Assembly (NCBI GenBank): GCA_033060915.1
Contig: CM065390.1
Coordinates: 22,176,501 to 22,240,500 of the forward strand
Reading direction: 5' to 3'
Source of the DNA: Euryodendron excelsum
Taxonomy: Eukaryota; Streptophyta; Magnoliopsida; Ericales; Pentaphylacaceae
DNA: 64,000 nt
Part shown: positions 11,061-22,459 of the stretch, in pieces
How the letters are laid out: each line of letters opens with the position of its first letter
Position numbering within the stretch: the first letter of the stretch is position 1
The notes under the pieces: generated by a model
Seen by the model: the letters and a program-made list of their open reading frames with translations, nothing else
The model's database searches: none
Told to the model about the DNA's origin: nothing
Position numbers and translations under genes: made by a program

Positions 11061-12707
11061 GGTGCCAATTCAAAGACCCCTTTCCAAGTAATCCTTCAAC
11101 TCAAAAACCATCCTACTCTCTTAAGATTTTAAAAATCAACTCCAAAACCTTTTCAAATATTCCCACACTCTATCTTCAAAAATGTCTCCAAGAAGCTCTC
11201 TTAAACTTGTCTGAACTAAGACGGCTAAACACTTAATATTTTTTAAAAACTATTTTCCAAATGCTTTCAAGGACTCACAACCCTAAGGTGTCCTTAAACT
11301 TTTATGGCTAAGGATGCCAAGGGAAGGTGATTCACTAAATACAACCTTCAAAGTTGTCTATATTAGGGTTCCAAAACCCTAAGTGTCTTCAAAAGCTATT
11401 TTCAAAAATGATTTCCAAATATCACATTCTCGAAGCAACCCTAATCCTTCCATGATTATGATTGATCAAGTACAAGTAAGAAATTCAAAAGGGTTCTATA
11501 ACCCTAAAGTTTTGAAAGCCAAAGAGAAGTCTCTAGCCCCTTTTCCAAACATATTTTCAAAACTCATTACCCTAAAGGAGTTTAGTTCTTCAATGATTAA
11601 CCTTTCAAAGGTAAATGAAACATCCAAAATGCCTTTTATAAGGTGTTCGAAGACTACTTTCAAAATCATTTCAAGACCAATTCATAAGGGTCTTGTGACT
11701 ACAAGTCCAATTTTCTAGTCTATAATCAAATTTTCAAAACTTTCAAAACTCTCTTGATTTATGTTCAAAAACATTTCAAAACACTTGAAAATCCCATTTC
11801 AAGTGCACTTTCAAAACCCTTCATGTTCTATTTCCAAAACACTCCAACATCTTATTTCAAATCAAAATTCTCAAGTTCTCTTTTCTCAAAGACCACAAAG
11901 TGTCTTCAAACCTTTCTAAAGACCCCAAAGTATCTTCAAAACTTTTCAATGGCCCCAGTTCACCTTTTTTCCATAGGGCTCTTATCATAACTACAAATGA
12001 CCTGATTCTTGCCAAATGAGATACGTAGGCAACCTAAAATGGTGCGGTCATAACCCTTATTTCAACCCAAGTTCCCTTTTCAAAACTTTCTATCAATTCA
12101 AGATTTCTATTTTGAATCCTTTCAAAACTTTCACGTCTTCAAACATCTTTCCCAAAACTTACATCATGCATCATTCATCCAAAAAGTGACGACCCAATCC
12201 CATTTTCAAAATTCTAATGTGGATATTAAGTGGATAATAGTAACCAATTATTCAAGTGAGTGAATTAAGGGTGATTAGACATGTAGGTACCGAAAGAGCA
12301 AGGTAAGGTGATGATCTTTAGGATATCTTCCCTATACGTAACCAACCCTCGGACCATAGATTTCTATTTTTAAAATACCAAAATAGAGTTATTTTCACAA
12401 AAGGCTTAAAACTTTTCAAAAGTTGCCAAACAACGAATTTTTCTAAAAACCCTCTCTTGAGGAAGTTTTTCAAAACCTTTTTCTAAAACCCTAAGTGTAA
12501 TCTCCGGATTATACTTACTTTTAGGTAACCTAACTCACCTTAATCAAGTTAGGTGGGGACTCCTATTTTGCTATAACAAGCCCTTAATCAAATCTATTTC
12601 GAGTTCAAACCTAGTCGCACTCGTCCTTCTAAGAGGATGAGTTCTAATGACAGAGTACCGTACTTTTTCCAAGCTGAAAGGACTTGGTTAAAAATCGGGG
12701 CACGACA

Positions 12708-13761
12708 GCTGCATCCCATAATAACTAGATGCCCAAGCTCTTCCTATTACATTAATGTGTGAGGAATAGTTGAAACCCATATTATTGAAGAACTAACTCA
12801 TCAAACCTAGGGTAACTTTAGTTTCCATGAGCACTAAAATGTGTGGTCTATGACTTCGAACGATATCCTCCAAATTTCTTCGAAATTTATTGTTGTTGGC
12901 TCCCCGACAATTCTAAGTGAGAAGATTCATAGAAACCATGTTCATAAAAGTAGGAAGAGGAGTTTTATCTGGCTTACCCATTATGGTATTCGCTTTTTAG
13001 TAATCATTTAGAATTGATTTTATGGATATCATTTAAGCTGCACGTTGTAGCAATTCGGTTGGACTTCTCCACCCCGATTCTAGAATCATCCTTATATCTT
13101 CTATCCACCAATTGACCTTGACAAGGCGAGCAGCTTCTATGCCTATTTCTGAAGACATCAACAATCTATTGTGACTGATTTTGTGTATGTTTATTTCTGA
13201 TTTCTCCATTGGCACTCAAGCAGGGGTTTTCATGATGTGGGTTGGGGACAGTATCTGGAGGTTTTCCTTTTTTTCTTTTCTGGGTTTCACTCTGAGAAGC
13301 ATCATTAGCTTGGTGAGAATTCACAATCTCTATTCTTTTAGTTTGTTGATTGGGTATTTGCTAACTATTATGTGATGAATGGAAGGTGGGAGAGGAGTGT
13401 GTGGTCTATACGAGTTAGAAGCCTCTAGATATTTATTCTTTCTCTTATCTTGGATTTCAACCACAGAATTAGCTTTTGATACGTCTCTTGGCTTTTCCCT
13501 TGAATCTGTATCTAGTTACATGGGGCAACTTTTCTCTGCCACATCACATGGACTAACTATTGGGTTTATTCCTTGACTTGATTTTGGGGGATTTACCTCA
13601 TTAAGTTGACTTTTTTCTTTGGCCTAATTGGGCCCTTAACTATTCGTTCGGCCTTTATCATTCCTTTTAGCCTTTCTTCCGCTCTTAAAGTTTTTTCTAG
13701 ACTCATTTCAAAGTTAAGTGCAGCAAATCTATTCCCATTTGGACTTTTCATCTACTCCTCA
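12708..13761 (-). pseudogene. LINE (L1-type), end of ORF1 and start of ORF2
   Basis: On the minus strand, from 12930 down, the frame reads MNLLT*NCRGANNNKFRRNL and then 'HILVLMETKV'. This is the classic N-terminus of the AP-type endonuclease of plant L1 LINEs (NCRG, METK). After a frameshift, 'LLWD' follows just before the break at 12708, where the 4.9-kb LTR inserted. Upstream (12931-13761) is the Pro/Ser/Lys-rich end of ORF1 with several stops. The N-terminal half of ORF1 lies beyond the gypsy element, at 24467-25630. The copy is dead. Confidence 0.8.
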
Positions 13762-15710
13762 TAGGACTCTCTAACTTGCTTAGCATCAGATTAAGCTTAA
13801 CCACATATGTTGTTGATTATGATTCCACTAATTAAGGAGCTTGATTAGCATGTTTTAATAAGAGCAAGCTAAGAGAGGATTATCATATTTTGGAGCATGA
13901 TTAATTAGCTTAATTATTCTCTATACTTATCTTATGTTAATGATGATTAATTATCATAAATATGATTAATTATGTTAATCATATGGATTAGTGGTAGATT
14001 AGTGAAGCAATAAGGTACCACCTAAGTGTGTGTTTCACTTAAGTGAGGTGTGTGTGTGTGTGGTGTATACTTGTTGCTAGCAAGTGTGCGTCTGTTTTAT
14101 GTGTGGCTACAGATACAAGGTGTATCTATAGTTGTCATCAAGTCAAGGGGGGAAAGAAAAGAGAGGAGCTTGTGTAGATAAATTATGTTTAGTGAGAAAG
14201 AAAATCAGAGAAAAGAGAAGAGAAAGAGAGAAAGGAAGAAAAGGAATAAGGAAGTGCAAAGGAAAGCATGTGTGATCATTTCTTGAGGTGAAAATTTCAT
14301 GTTGATGCTTGTTTCATTATCTATATATTGATTCTTATATGTTTATATGTCATTTCATGCCATGGTGATGGATTGGAGGTGGGATGTGGAGGAATGTTTA
14401 GGGTTTTTAAGAGAAAGCATTGATTCTTGCATATTGTGCATATATTGTGTGTTATGTTTTGTTGGTGGCCTTAGAGTTTCATTTTAAGTCTTTAGAGAGC
14501 TTATGGTTGTGTTGGGATGGCATGGGATGCTTTGAAGTCAAGTTGGGAGATTATATTTTCAAACCACGACGAGCTCTGGGCGTCAGGACGGAGGTTATGA
14601 CTATCCTAATGATAAGTTCATTACTGTTATTTTGTTCTCGGGTCATCCTGACAGACAGCGTCATTACATTATTATATTTTTTACCTTGCATTGCAATGGG
14701 GAAGGGTTTAACATGTCACATTGTGTTTTTAATGCATCATTGATAATCTAAATCACATATTTAAGGAGTATAAGCTATAATCATGCATTGATTATGAATT
14801 ATAGCATTTATTTCATCAAGTTTGATGTGGTCGTGTTTGGTAGATTCAGAAGTGAATCAAAACACTTTGATTCAACCAAATGAGTGACTCGATTATGTTT
14901 GTAGGTGATCAAAGGTGGGGATTTAAAGATATTATTTCTCATATTGAATTAAATGTCTTATTATCTGTATTGATATTATTGATTGGATTATGAGGTGGTA
15001 TTGCATATAACACACATTGTGTGCATATCTTGAATTATGCAAAGGATGTTTAGTCGATGTAGGACTAACCTATTGTTTAGTCGATGTGGGGCTAACTTAA
15101 AGGGTGTCGATTTGGGATATCCTTAATAATAAGCCATTGATATATTGGGTCGGTGTTATCAAAATAGCACGCACGTATATGGTGTATCATACATTACATC
15201 ACAAGAGGCATTTCTTATTATTGATGGTGGATTATCTATTGATGATTAATTCAATAGATGTTTATCATTCATTCTTTATGAGCTTGAGTATCTTTGTGAG
15301 TACATTGATATATAACTCACACCTATATAGGTTGTTTGCAGGATAATTGGAGATGTTCAGTCCACTGTTGATGTTGATGTTGATATTGATCTTGAGTTTG
15401 AGAGCTTCAAGAAGCTCTTTAGTTGAATTATTGGTCATGTACATTGTTGTACACTGTATAAAAATTTTTATGGAGTTTATTTACATTACGGTCTTGTAAT
15501 ATTTGTAAGTTTAGATTAGTTGTTTTCTTATGATGTATGATGGCTTATGAGATGAGTTTATATATATATATATATATATGATGTTGTTTATTCCTATAAA
15601 ATTTCTATCTTTGTGATTATTATGAGGTTTCGCTTCCAGATTGGTAACTTGTGAGATCACGTTCATCCTAAAACGACGTCAATGACTCTTGATTAGGAGC
15701 GGGCATGACA
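13762..15710 (+). repeat. 5' LTR of the gypsy element
   Basis: It aligns with 22460-24466 from 'CTAACTT.CTTAGCATCA' to 'GCTTGATTAG.AGC.GGCATGACA'. The expected TG start is degraded (TAGGACTCT against TGTAAAACG). It contains a (TA)n run near 15561-15580. It is shorter than its partner around 14600-14680, where the 3' LTR holds additional GACCATCCTGATG-type repeats. Confidence 0.8.
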
Positions 15711-15713
15711 GAT

Positions 15714-15725
15714 TGGTGTCAGAGC
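15714..15725 (+). other. Primer binding site (initiator Met tRNA type)
   Basis: TGGTGTCAGAGC starts 3 nt after the LTR ends with CA. Many plant LTR elements have TGGTATCAGAGC at this position, complementary to the 3' end of initiator methionine tRNA; there is one difference here. Confidence 0.85.
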
Positions 15726-15899
15726 TGAGGTTTAAGACTAAGGTTCTATTGTTGAGTTGTTTTAGGCCAAGGTTTAAAATCGAGGCTATGTTGTGGAGTT
15801 GGTGTCTAGAATTGAAATGAACTGTAGGGTGTTGATGTGTTGGTTTAAGTTAGTAAGGGTGTGTGGGTCATATATATTATGTGCTAATCCTAAATTGAT

Positions 15900-16975
15900 G
15901 CAGTGAGAATAGCCCAAAGAGTTTCACCGAGGAGAGCTGAAGAAGAAGTGTCATTAGCTCCAGTTCAGGGGCAAAGACGTTAGGAAGGGGGTGTTCAAAA
16001 TTCGCTGGATACAACTGATAGGGTGGCCAATGTTTTAGCACAAATATTGAGTATCAGTCAACGAGACCTGCACTAAGAGCCAGTACCTTACATGAACAGT
16101 TTATAAAGCTGAATCTGTCTGAATTCACTGGGGTAACCAATCTATTGGTAGCAGAGGAGTGGTTGAAAAAATTGGAGACAATCTTTGAGGTAATGGCCAT
16201 AACAGATGAACAGAAATTGATGTTGGTTACATTCATGTTGAAAGGTGAAGCTTAAAATTAGTAGGAGGCAATGAGATGAATGATGGGTTCCCAGGGTAGT
16301 GGAGTACCAATTATATGGTAGCAATTTGTAGAGGTATTTAATGAACAATACTTTTCACTTATTTATCTTTATCAAAAAGAGCATGAGTTTATCTCTTTAA
16401 AGAAAGGGAAGATGACAGTATCGAAATATAAAGAACAGTTTATAACTTTATCTCAGTTTGCACCTAACTTAGTGTGTACCGAAGATGCTAGATGTAAGAG
16501 ATTTCAACAGGGGTTGGAGTAGAGCATTCGATCAGGGGTTTCATCTTTTGAGATGATGAGGTATGTTGATTTGGTGAATACAGTAAAAATTATGGAACAA
16601 AATGTAAAAGAATTGTTTAGAATTAGAGAACAGTTCAAAAAGGGGAAGTTTGATGCGGGGGCTGGAATGTCAGGTTAGAAATCATCAGAATCTGTAAGGT
16701 TTGATGGACCATGAAGATCACAATCAGGCTAGAGAACAAGGAGTCCCAGATCTGGAAGTCCTAGAGGTCGTGTACCTTGGACACCTCCTGTGAGACCTTC
16801 AAGTTCAGGAACTTCTAATTGTAGAACTGGGGGAGTTACTTATTACAGGTGTGGAGTAAATGGACATATTGTTAAAGATTATCCAGTGTCTTGGAGTGAT
16901 AAATGTTATTAGTCTGGACAAACGGGTCACATAACAAGACATTATACTCAAAGCTCTACTCAGATCTCCTCTATG
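15900..16975 (+). pseudogene. gypsy gag remnant with damaged zinc knuckles
   Basis: Frames broken by many stops still show gag-like pieces, ending in two knuckle-like motifs: 'YYRCGVNGHIVKDYP' (first Cys changed to Tyr, last to Tyr) and 'CYxSGQTGHITRHYT', where x is a stop codon and two further Cys are lost. Functional CCHC knuckles have C-x2-C-x4-H-x4-C and bind RNA. None survives here. Confidence 0.7.
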
Positions 16976-17123
16976 GGTAGTGTGGTTGGTGGTGGAAGAG
17001 GGGCGTTTGGGAGTACACAACGTGGACGTGGGATGACTTCTAAACCACAGACTCAGGCACAAGTATATGCTATGACTCAGCGAGATGCCCAAGCTATGCC
17101 TACGGTGGTAACAGGTATGATAT

Positions 17124-17435
17124 ATGTGGCTGATAAGGATGCTTATGTATTGTTGGATCCTGAATTTACACTCTTTTATTTCTATTGCATTTAATGAGCA
17201 TCTACATAAACCACATACATCTATAGCACAACATTTACTTGTTTTTACTCCTACAGAGGATGTGGTATTGGTAGAAGTAGTGTGTAAGGACTGTGTGTTG
17301 AAAATTGGAACAAAAAAGTTGAATGTGGATTTAATTCATTTAGCGATTCATGACTTTGATATTATATTAGGTATGGATTGGCTATCATCATACCATGCTT
17401 CCATTAATTGTTCCAAGAAAGAAGTTATTTTTTGA
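17124..17435 (+). pseudogene. gypsy aspartic protease remnant
   Basis: The stretch 'HLAIHDFDIILGMDWLSSYH' is the conserved C-terminal part of the retroviral-type protease of plant gypsy elements (ILGMDWL). The active-site part just upstream is damaged by a frameshift: the 'LLDPEFTLF' segment at ~17150 stands where 'DSGATHSF' is expected. The protease would have cleaved the gag-pol polyprotein. Confidence 0.7.
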
Positions 17436-17477
17436 ATGCTGAATGAATCAGAATTCAGATTTTAAGATGGCCAGGAT

Positions 17478-18115
17478 ATGGTTCCAACTTGTCTAATATT
17501 AGCTTTAGAAGTTAGGAAACTATTACAGAAAGGGTGTAAGGGGTATTTGGCCTATGTGATTGATACAACCAAATCAGAATTGAAGCTGTTAAACATTCCA
17601 ACGGTACGAGACTTTGTGGATGTATTTCCATATGAGCTACCAGGGATTGTGCTAGATAGGGAGGTGGAGTTTTCTATTGAGTTGTTACCGAGAACTACTC
17701 CAATCTCTATTACACCTTATAAAATGGCACCATCAGAGTTGAAAGAATTGAAAACTCAATTGCAAGACTTGTTAGATCAAGGGATCATTCAACCTAGTGT
17801 ATCACCATGGGGAGCTCATGTGTTGTTGTTTGTAAAGAAAAAGGATGGAACCATGAGGTTTTGTATTGATTATAGACAACTGAATCATATTACAATGAAG
17901 AATAGATATCCTTTACCGTGTATTGATTACTTGTTTGATCAATTGCAATGAGCCAAAGTATTCTCCAAGATTGATTTGAGATCCGGATATCATCAATTGA
18001 AGGTAAAGAATAGTAATGTGTCAAAAACTGCTTTTCGTACATGGTATGGATATTATGAATTTCTGGTGATGCCGTTTGGAGTGACTAATGCTCCAGCTAT
18101 CGTCATGGACTTGAT
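17478..18115 (+). pseudogene. gypsy reverse transcriptase, N-terminal half
   Basis: The 157-residue frame shows 'VFPYELPG', '[20 protein letters not shown]', '[10 protein letters not shown]' and 'NRYPLPCID', followed after an in-frame stop by '[12 protein letters not shown]' and '[20 protein letters not shown]'. These are the first blocks of the Ty3/gypsy reverse transcriptase. It is cut after 'VMDL' by the solo LTR at 18116, and the catalytic block continues at 20041. Confidence 0.85.
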
Positions 18116-20040
18116 TATTAGACCAGGTGGCAATTTAAAAGGGGAGGTGAATTAGGTTTATAATTAAAAATTAAAATTTAAAATAATCTAATGCACTTAA
18201 TTTTCAAGTGGTGAGATGCAATAGAAAAAATATAAAATATTAAACTAGATATGTAATGAAAAAAATAACCTAAGATATAATCAATGTGCGATTAGTACAA
18301 TGGATTCAAGTTTGTGTGTGTGTATGCATCTCAAGTATATCAAGACAATATGTAAAAAAGATATTAAGCAAGTTATAAAGGGAAAAAAGAGAAGAGATCA
18401 AACAAAATAATATAAAGTGGTTCAATTGGCTCCTCTTACGCCAAACCTACGTCCACCTCCAATGCTCCTTCCTTGGGTAAATTCACTATTCTTCAAATAG
18501 CTTTACACCACTAACTTGCTCAGTTGCTAGCAAACCTTTACACCAAGTGTTTTGTTTCAAAACCATTCAAAAAACAACCCTTTGTTTTGCTCTCCAAAAC
18601 AAAGCATCAAAAGAATCTTTTTCTCCAAGTGTTCCTCTCAACCACTCAAGAAATAAATCACAAGGGTTTAACAACCCTTTTACAAATGATATAGGAAAGT
18701 TAAACTCACAACTATAGATACAAAACTCTCAAGAGTTGAATAAAACACTGAAGCTCAAAGATGAAATAGAATGATTAAAAAGTAAAGCTCAAAACTTAAA
18801 GATCTTGATGAATATTACTTTATATGTTCAATCTTTGTAATTTCTTGTGTGTCTCTTGCTTCTCTTGTGTCTCTCTATTTATATAGGAAGGATAGTGGAT
18901 TATTTGCAGATTAAAATCAACTTCTAGCTATTTGAGAATGCATTGAAGATTTTTTCCAATTGAGCTACTTGATGCTAGACAGATTTTTAAATTTATGATT
19001 AGATGCCTTTAATTACACCTCGAATTTCGCCTTGATAATGTTCAAATTTGAACATCGATATAAGAGGAAGGTTGTAGACATGGCAATCCAATTTTTAGAA
19101 CCTCAAGAATTAGGTTGATCCAGTGGTCAGATCAAAATTTATCATCAAAATTCTCAAACTGTCTCTCAGTTGGCATATTTGAATTTTTACAGAGCTGCCT
19201 TCACTTCTACCTCGATTTTCTCCTTTATAACATTAGAATTTGAAAATTGCAATAGGAGAAACATTGTAGAGTTGGAAATCAGCTTTTCATAACCTTAAGA
19301 ATTAGGTTGATCCAATGGTCAAGTCAAACGTTATGATCAAAATACTGAAACTATCTCCCAGTTGGCATATTTGAATTTCTGCAAAGTTGCCTTCACTTCT
19401 ATCTCGATTTTCTCCCTTATAACGTTCGAATTTGAAAATAGATATAAAATGAAAGTTGTAGCCAAGGAAGTATCATTTCCTATCCACAAGAATCATGGAT
19501 ATCCAACGGTTAGATCAAAAGTAATGATAAAATTACTTGAGCTATCTCCCAGTTGTTATATTTTGAACTTCTTCTCCAATGTGTCACATTCCAGCTCAGT
19601 TTTGTCCCACAAGATGTACTCTTCATGAAATCCTCATAAAATACCGTTTATACTAATTTGAGTCTTATTTCTAATACCTCAAAAATCATATCAATCCAAT
19701 GGTTGGATCTAAAGTTATATACATAATACTGAAGCTATCTCCAATGAGCTTTCTTGCCATTATCTTTGACTGAGTCTTATTCTTCGTGCTATGCATTCCT
19801 TTTACTTCTAAGACTAACAATAACTTCAATAAATGTTAGATAATTAACATTTAAATCATAAATAAAAAAATTAAATGATTTCATTAGAATGCACAATATA
19901 TTTAAACTTTTAACATAAAAATCTTTAAAAATCTTAACTAATACATCAAACATGAAATCTTGAGATTAACCAAGTTTTAATAATTTAAACATTTATATTT
20001 GTTATCATCAAAATCAATTAATGAAAACTTGAGACTAACA
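18116..20040 (+). mobile_element. Solo LTR (1.9 kb) with TTGAT target-site duplication
   Basis: It interrupts the reverse transcriptase, and TTGAT is present on both sides (18111-18115 and 20041-20045); removing one copy restores the conserved order of the RT blocks. Its ends, TATTAG and CTAACA, are near-perfect inverted repeats (original start presumably TGTTAG). The start resembles the sequence at 63561 (TGTTGG..., GGGGGTGAATTGG), so the two belong to one LTR family. No internal coding sequence is present, which fits LTR-LTR recombination. Confidence 0.8.
18960..19745 (+). repeat. Tandem repeat of ~190-200-bp units inside the solo LTR
   Basis: Three to four diverged units share 'TATCTCCCAGTTG', 'TTCACTTCTA.CTCGATTTTC', 'AGAATTAGGTTGATCCA' and 'GGTCA.ATCAAA.'. 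Clear unit marks are near 19160, 19353 and 19546. The open frame at 19362-19628 is a by-product. Confidence 0.7.
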
Positions 20041-20900
20041 TTGATGAATCGAGTATTTCAACCTTTTCTCAATTCATTTTTTATTATATTTATTGATGAC
20101 ATACTAGTGTATTCACACAGTGAGGAAGAGAATGAAGAACATTTAAGGCTTGTGTTGCACATTTTGAGAGAGATAGTTATACACCAAATTCAGTAAATGT
20201 GAGTTTTGGCTCAACAATGTGGTATTTTTAGGAGATGTAATATCTTATGAAGGCATTTGTGTTGATCTAAAGAAAATTGAAGCCATTATGAATTGGGAGC
20301 AGTAGAAAAATGTGTCTGAAATTGGAAGTTTCTTGGGGTTAATAGGATATTAAAGACGGTTCATTTAGGAATTCTCAACTATTGTTGTACCATTAACTAG
20401 ATTGACTCAAAAAGATGTGAAATTTGAATGAACTGATGATTGTGAACGTAGTTTTCAAGGATTGAAGACAAAGTTGACTACAGCTCCAGTGTTGACCATT
20501 CCTTTAGGGAAAGGAGACTTCGTGATTTATAGTGATACTTCTCATCAGGGTCTTGATTGTGTGCTAATACAAAGAGGTAGAGTTGTTACCTATGCTTCCA
20601 GATAGTTGAAGATTAACAAGAATAATTATCCTATTCATGATTTGAAGCTAGCAGCAGTGGTGTTTGTCTTGAAATTGTGGAGATACTATATATAGGGTGA
20701 GCCATGTGAGATATTCACAGATCATTAGAGTTTGAAATATTTATTTAGCCAAAGAGATCTAAATACGAGACAACGAAGGTGGATGGAACTTATTAAAGAT
20801 TATGAGTGTATCATTCATTACCATTCAAGAAGAGCTAATGTGGTAATGGATACTTTTAGTCAAAAATCTTTAAGGAGATTGGCACGTATTCAATGTCATC
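20041..20900 (+). pseudogene. gypsy reverse transcriptase (catalytic part) and RNase H
   Basis: It continues the reverse transcriptase with 'FIDDILVYS' (the Y/FxDD catalytic motif) and '[13 protein letters not shown]'. RNase H follows: 'VIYSDTSHQGL', 'TYASR', 'EIFTDH' and 'RQRRWMELIKDYE'. Several stops and frameshifts lie between the pieces, so no enzyme can be made. Confidence 0.85.
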
Positions 20901-20920
20901 AGACATAATTATTTGCAGAG

Positions 20921-22338
20921 TTGACTTTTTTGGAGGTGGAGTTTGAAATGATGAGAATTGATGCAGTGTTAGTATATTTCCGAGTAAGACCATTGTTATT
21001 TGATCAAATTCAGGAATTACAATTGCAAGATTCACAACTTGAGAAAATCAGAAAGCAAGTGAAGGAAGGGGTAAGAACTGACTTTTTCATTCATGATAAT
21101 GATATTATAATTTTTGGGACTAGGTTTTATGTACCAAACAATCAAGCTTTGAAGAATGAGATTTTGGAGGAGGCATATCAATCTTTGTATGCTATGCATC
21201 CGGGGAGTACAAAAATGGATCTTTGGAAGTGTATTGGTGGCCTAGCATGAAGAGAGAAATTACAGAGTTTGTGGCTAAATATTTAACTTGTCAACAGGTG
21301 AAAGCAAAACATCAGAAGTCGATAGGTTTGTTGCAACCTCTTCCTATTCCACGACAGAAGTATGAGCACATTACTATGGATTTTGTGGTGGGATTACCAA
21401 GAACGCATAGTGGATTTGGTTCTATTTGGGTGATTGTTGACATGTTAACCAAATTAGCTCATTTCTTACCGATTAAGACTACTTATACACTTGACAGGTA
21501 TGCTAAGTTATATGTTGATGAAATTATTAGATTGCATAGGGCTCTAATATCTATAGTTGCAGACAGGGATTCAAGATTTACTTCTACATTTTGACCCGAT
21601 TTACAACACGCTATGGGTACGACTTTGAAGTTTACCATGACATTTCATCCTCAAACTAATGGGTAATCATAGAGGATTATTTAGATTTTAGAGGATATGT
21701 TAAGGGCTTAAGTGCTTGATTTTAAAGGCAGTTGAGAAGATCATCTAGCTTTGAAGAAGTTTGCATATAACAATAGTTACCAATCTACTATTGGGATGGC
21801 TCCATTTGAAGCTTTGTATGAGCGTAGGTGTAGAACTTTAGTATGTTGGAGTGAGGTGGAAGAAAGACAGTTGTTGGGTCCAGAAATGATTCAAAATACA
21901 ACTGAAAAAATTAAAGTTGTTCAGGAACACTTGAAAGTAGCACAGAGCAAGCAGAAAAGCTATGCTGATAATAAAAGAAGAGAATTAGAGTTTGAGGTGG
22001 GTGATCAAGTGTTTTTGAAAACATCTCCATGAAAAGGTATCTTGAGATTTGGGAAGAAAGGAAAGTTGAGTCCAAGGTATATTGGACCCTAAACTATTGT
22101 TGAAAGAGTTAGTACGACTACTTACCGACTGGATTTACCTCTAAAAATGTCTAACTTACATGATGTCTTTTATGTTTCTATGTTGAGAAAGTATATGCCG
22201 GATCCTTCTCGTATATTAACTCAACAACTAGTTGAATTGGAAAATGACTTGAGTTATGTTAAAGAACTTGTTCAGCTACTAGACCATAGAGAACAAGGTC
22301 AATATAACAAGATGATACCATTAGTGAAAGTATTATAG
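20921..22338 (+). pseudogene. gypsy integrase and C-terminal domain remnant
   Basis: It holds the zinc-binding part ('HPGSTKMDLWKCI', 'YLTCQQVKAKHQ'), the catalytic core ('MDFVVGLPRTHSGF', 'IWVIVDMLTKLAHFLP', 'ADRDSRFTS'), the end of the core ('GMAPFEALYERRCRT') and the C-terminal region ('GDQVFLKTSP', 'NLHDVFYVSMLRKY'). The order and motifs are those of Ty3/gypsy integrase. It is broken into four frames by stops, including one in the core near 21594. Confidence 0.85.
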
Positions 22339-22446
22339 AGGAGTCATTTAGTTGAGCAGGCTACATGAGAGAGTGAGGAAACAATAAAGCATCAGTATCC
22401 GCATCTATTCTTGTTCAGTAAGTGGATTTCGAAACAAAATTCTTAA

Positions 22447-22458
22447 AAGAGGGAAGAA
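22447..22458 (+). other. Polypurine tract of the gypsy element
   Basis: The purine run AAAAGAGGGAAGAA lies immediately before the TG that starts the 3' LTR at 22460. Confidence 0.7.
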
Positions 22459-22459
22459 T

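Larger units (their letters stand above)
7795..12707 (+). mobile_element. Long (4.9 kb) 3' LTR of a Tat/Ogre-like Ty3/gypsy element
   Basis: It opens with TGTAAACACCCCATTTTTT right after the polypurine tract and closes with AAAAATCGGGGCACGACA. These ends are imperfect inverted repeats of each other (TGT..CCCC.ATTTTT), as LTR ends should be. A TATA-like TATATAG at 9343-9349 divides a ~1.5-kb U3 from a very long, pyrimidine-rich R-U5 full of CTTTTCAAAAC variants. GCTGC (12708-12712) follows, but its matching target-site copy is not visible because the 5' LTR is missing. The element inserted into the endonuclease part of a LINE whose remnant starts at 12708. The length suits the Ogre/Tat group, whose LTRs reach 5 kb. 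Confidence 0.7.

Noticed and set aside
13762..13775. A target-site duplication for the large gypsy element
   Set aside because: The bases before 13762 and after 24466 do not match; the left LTR start is degraded, so no duplication can be claimed.
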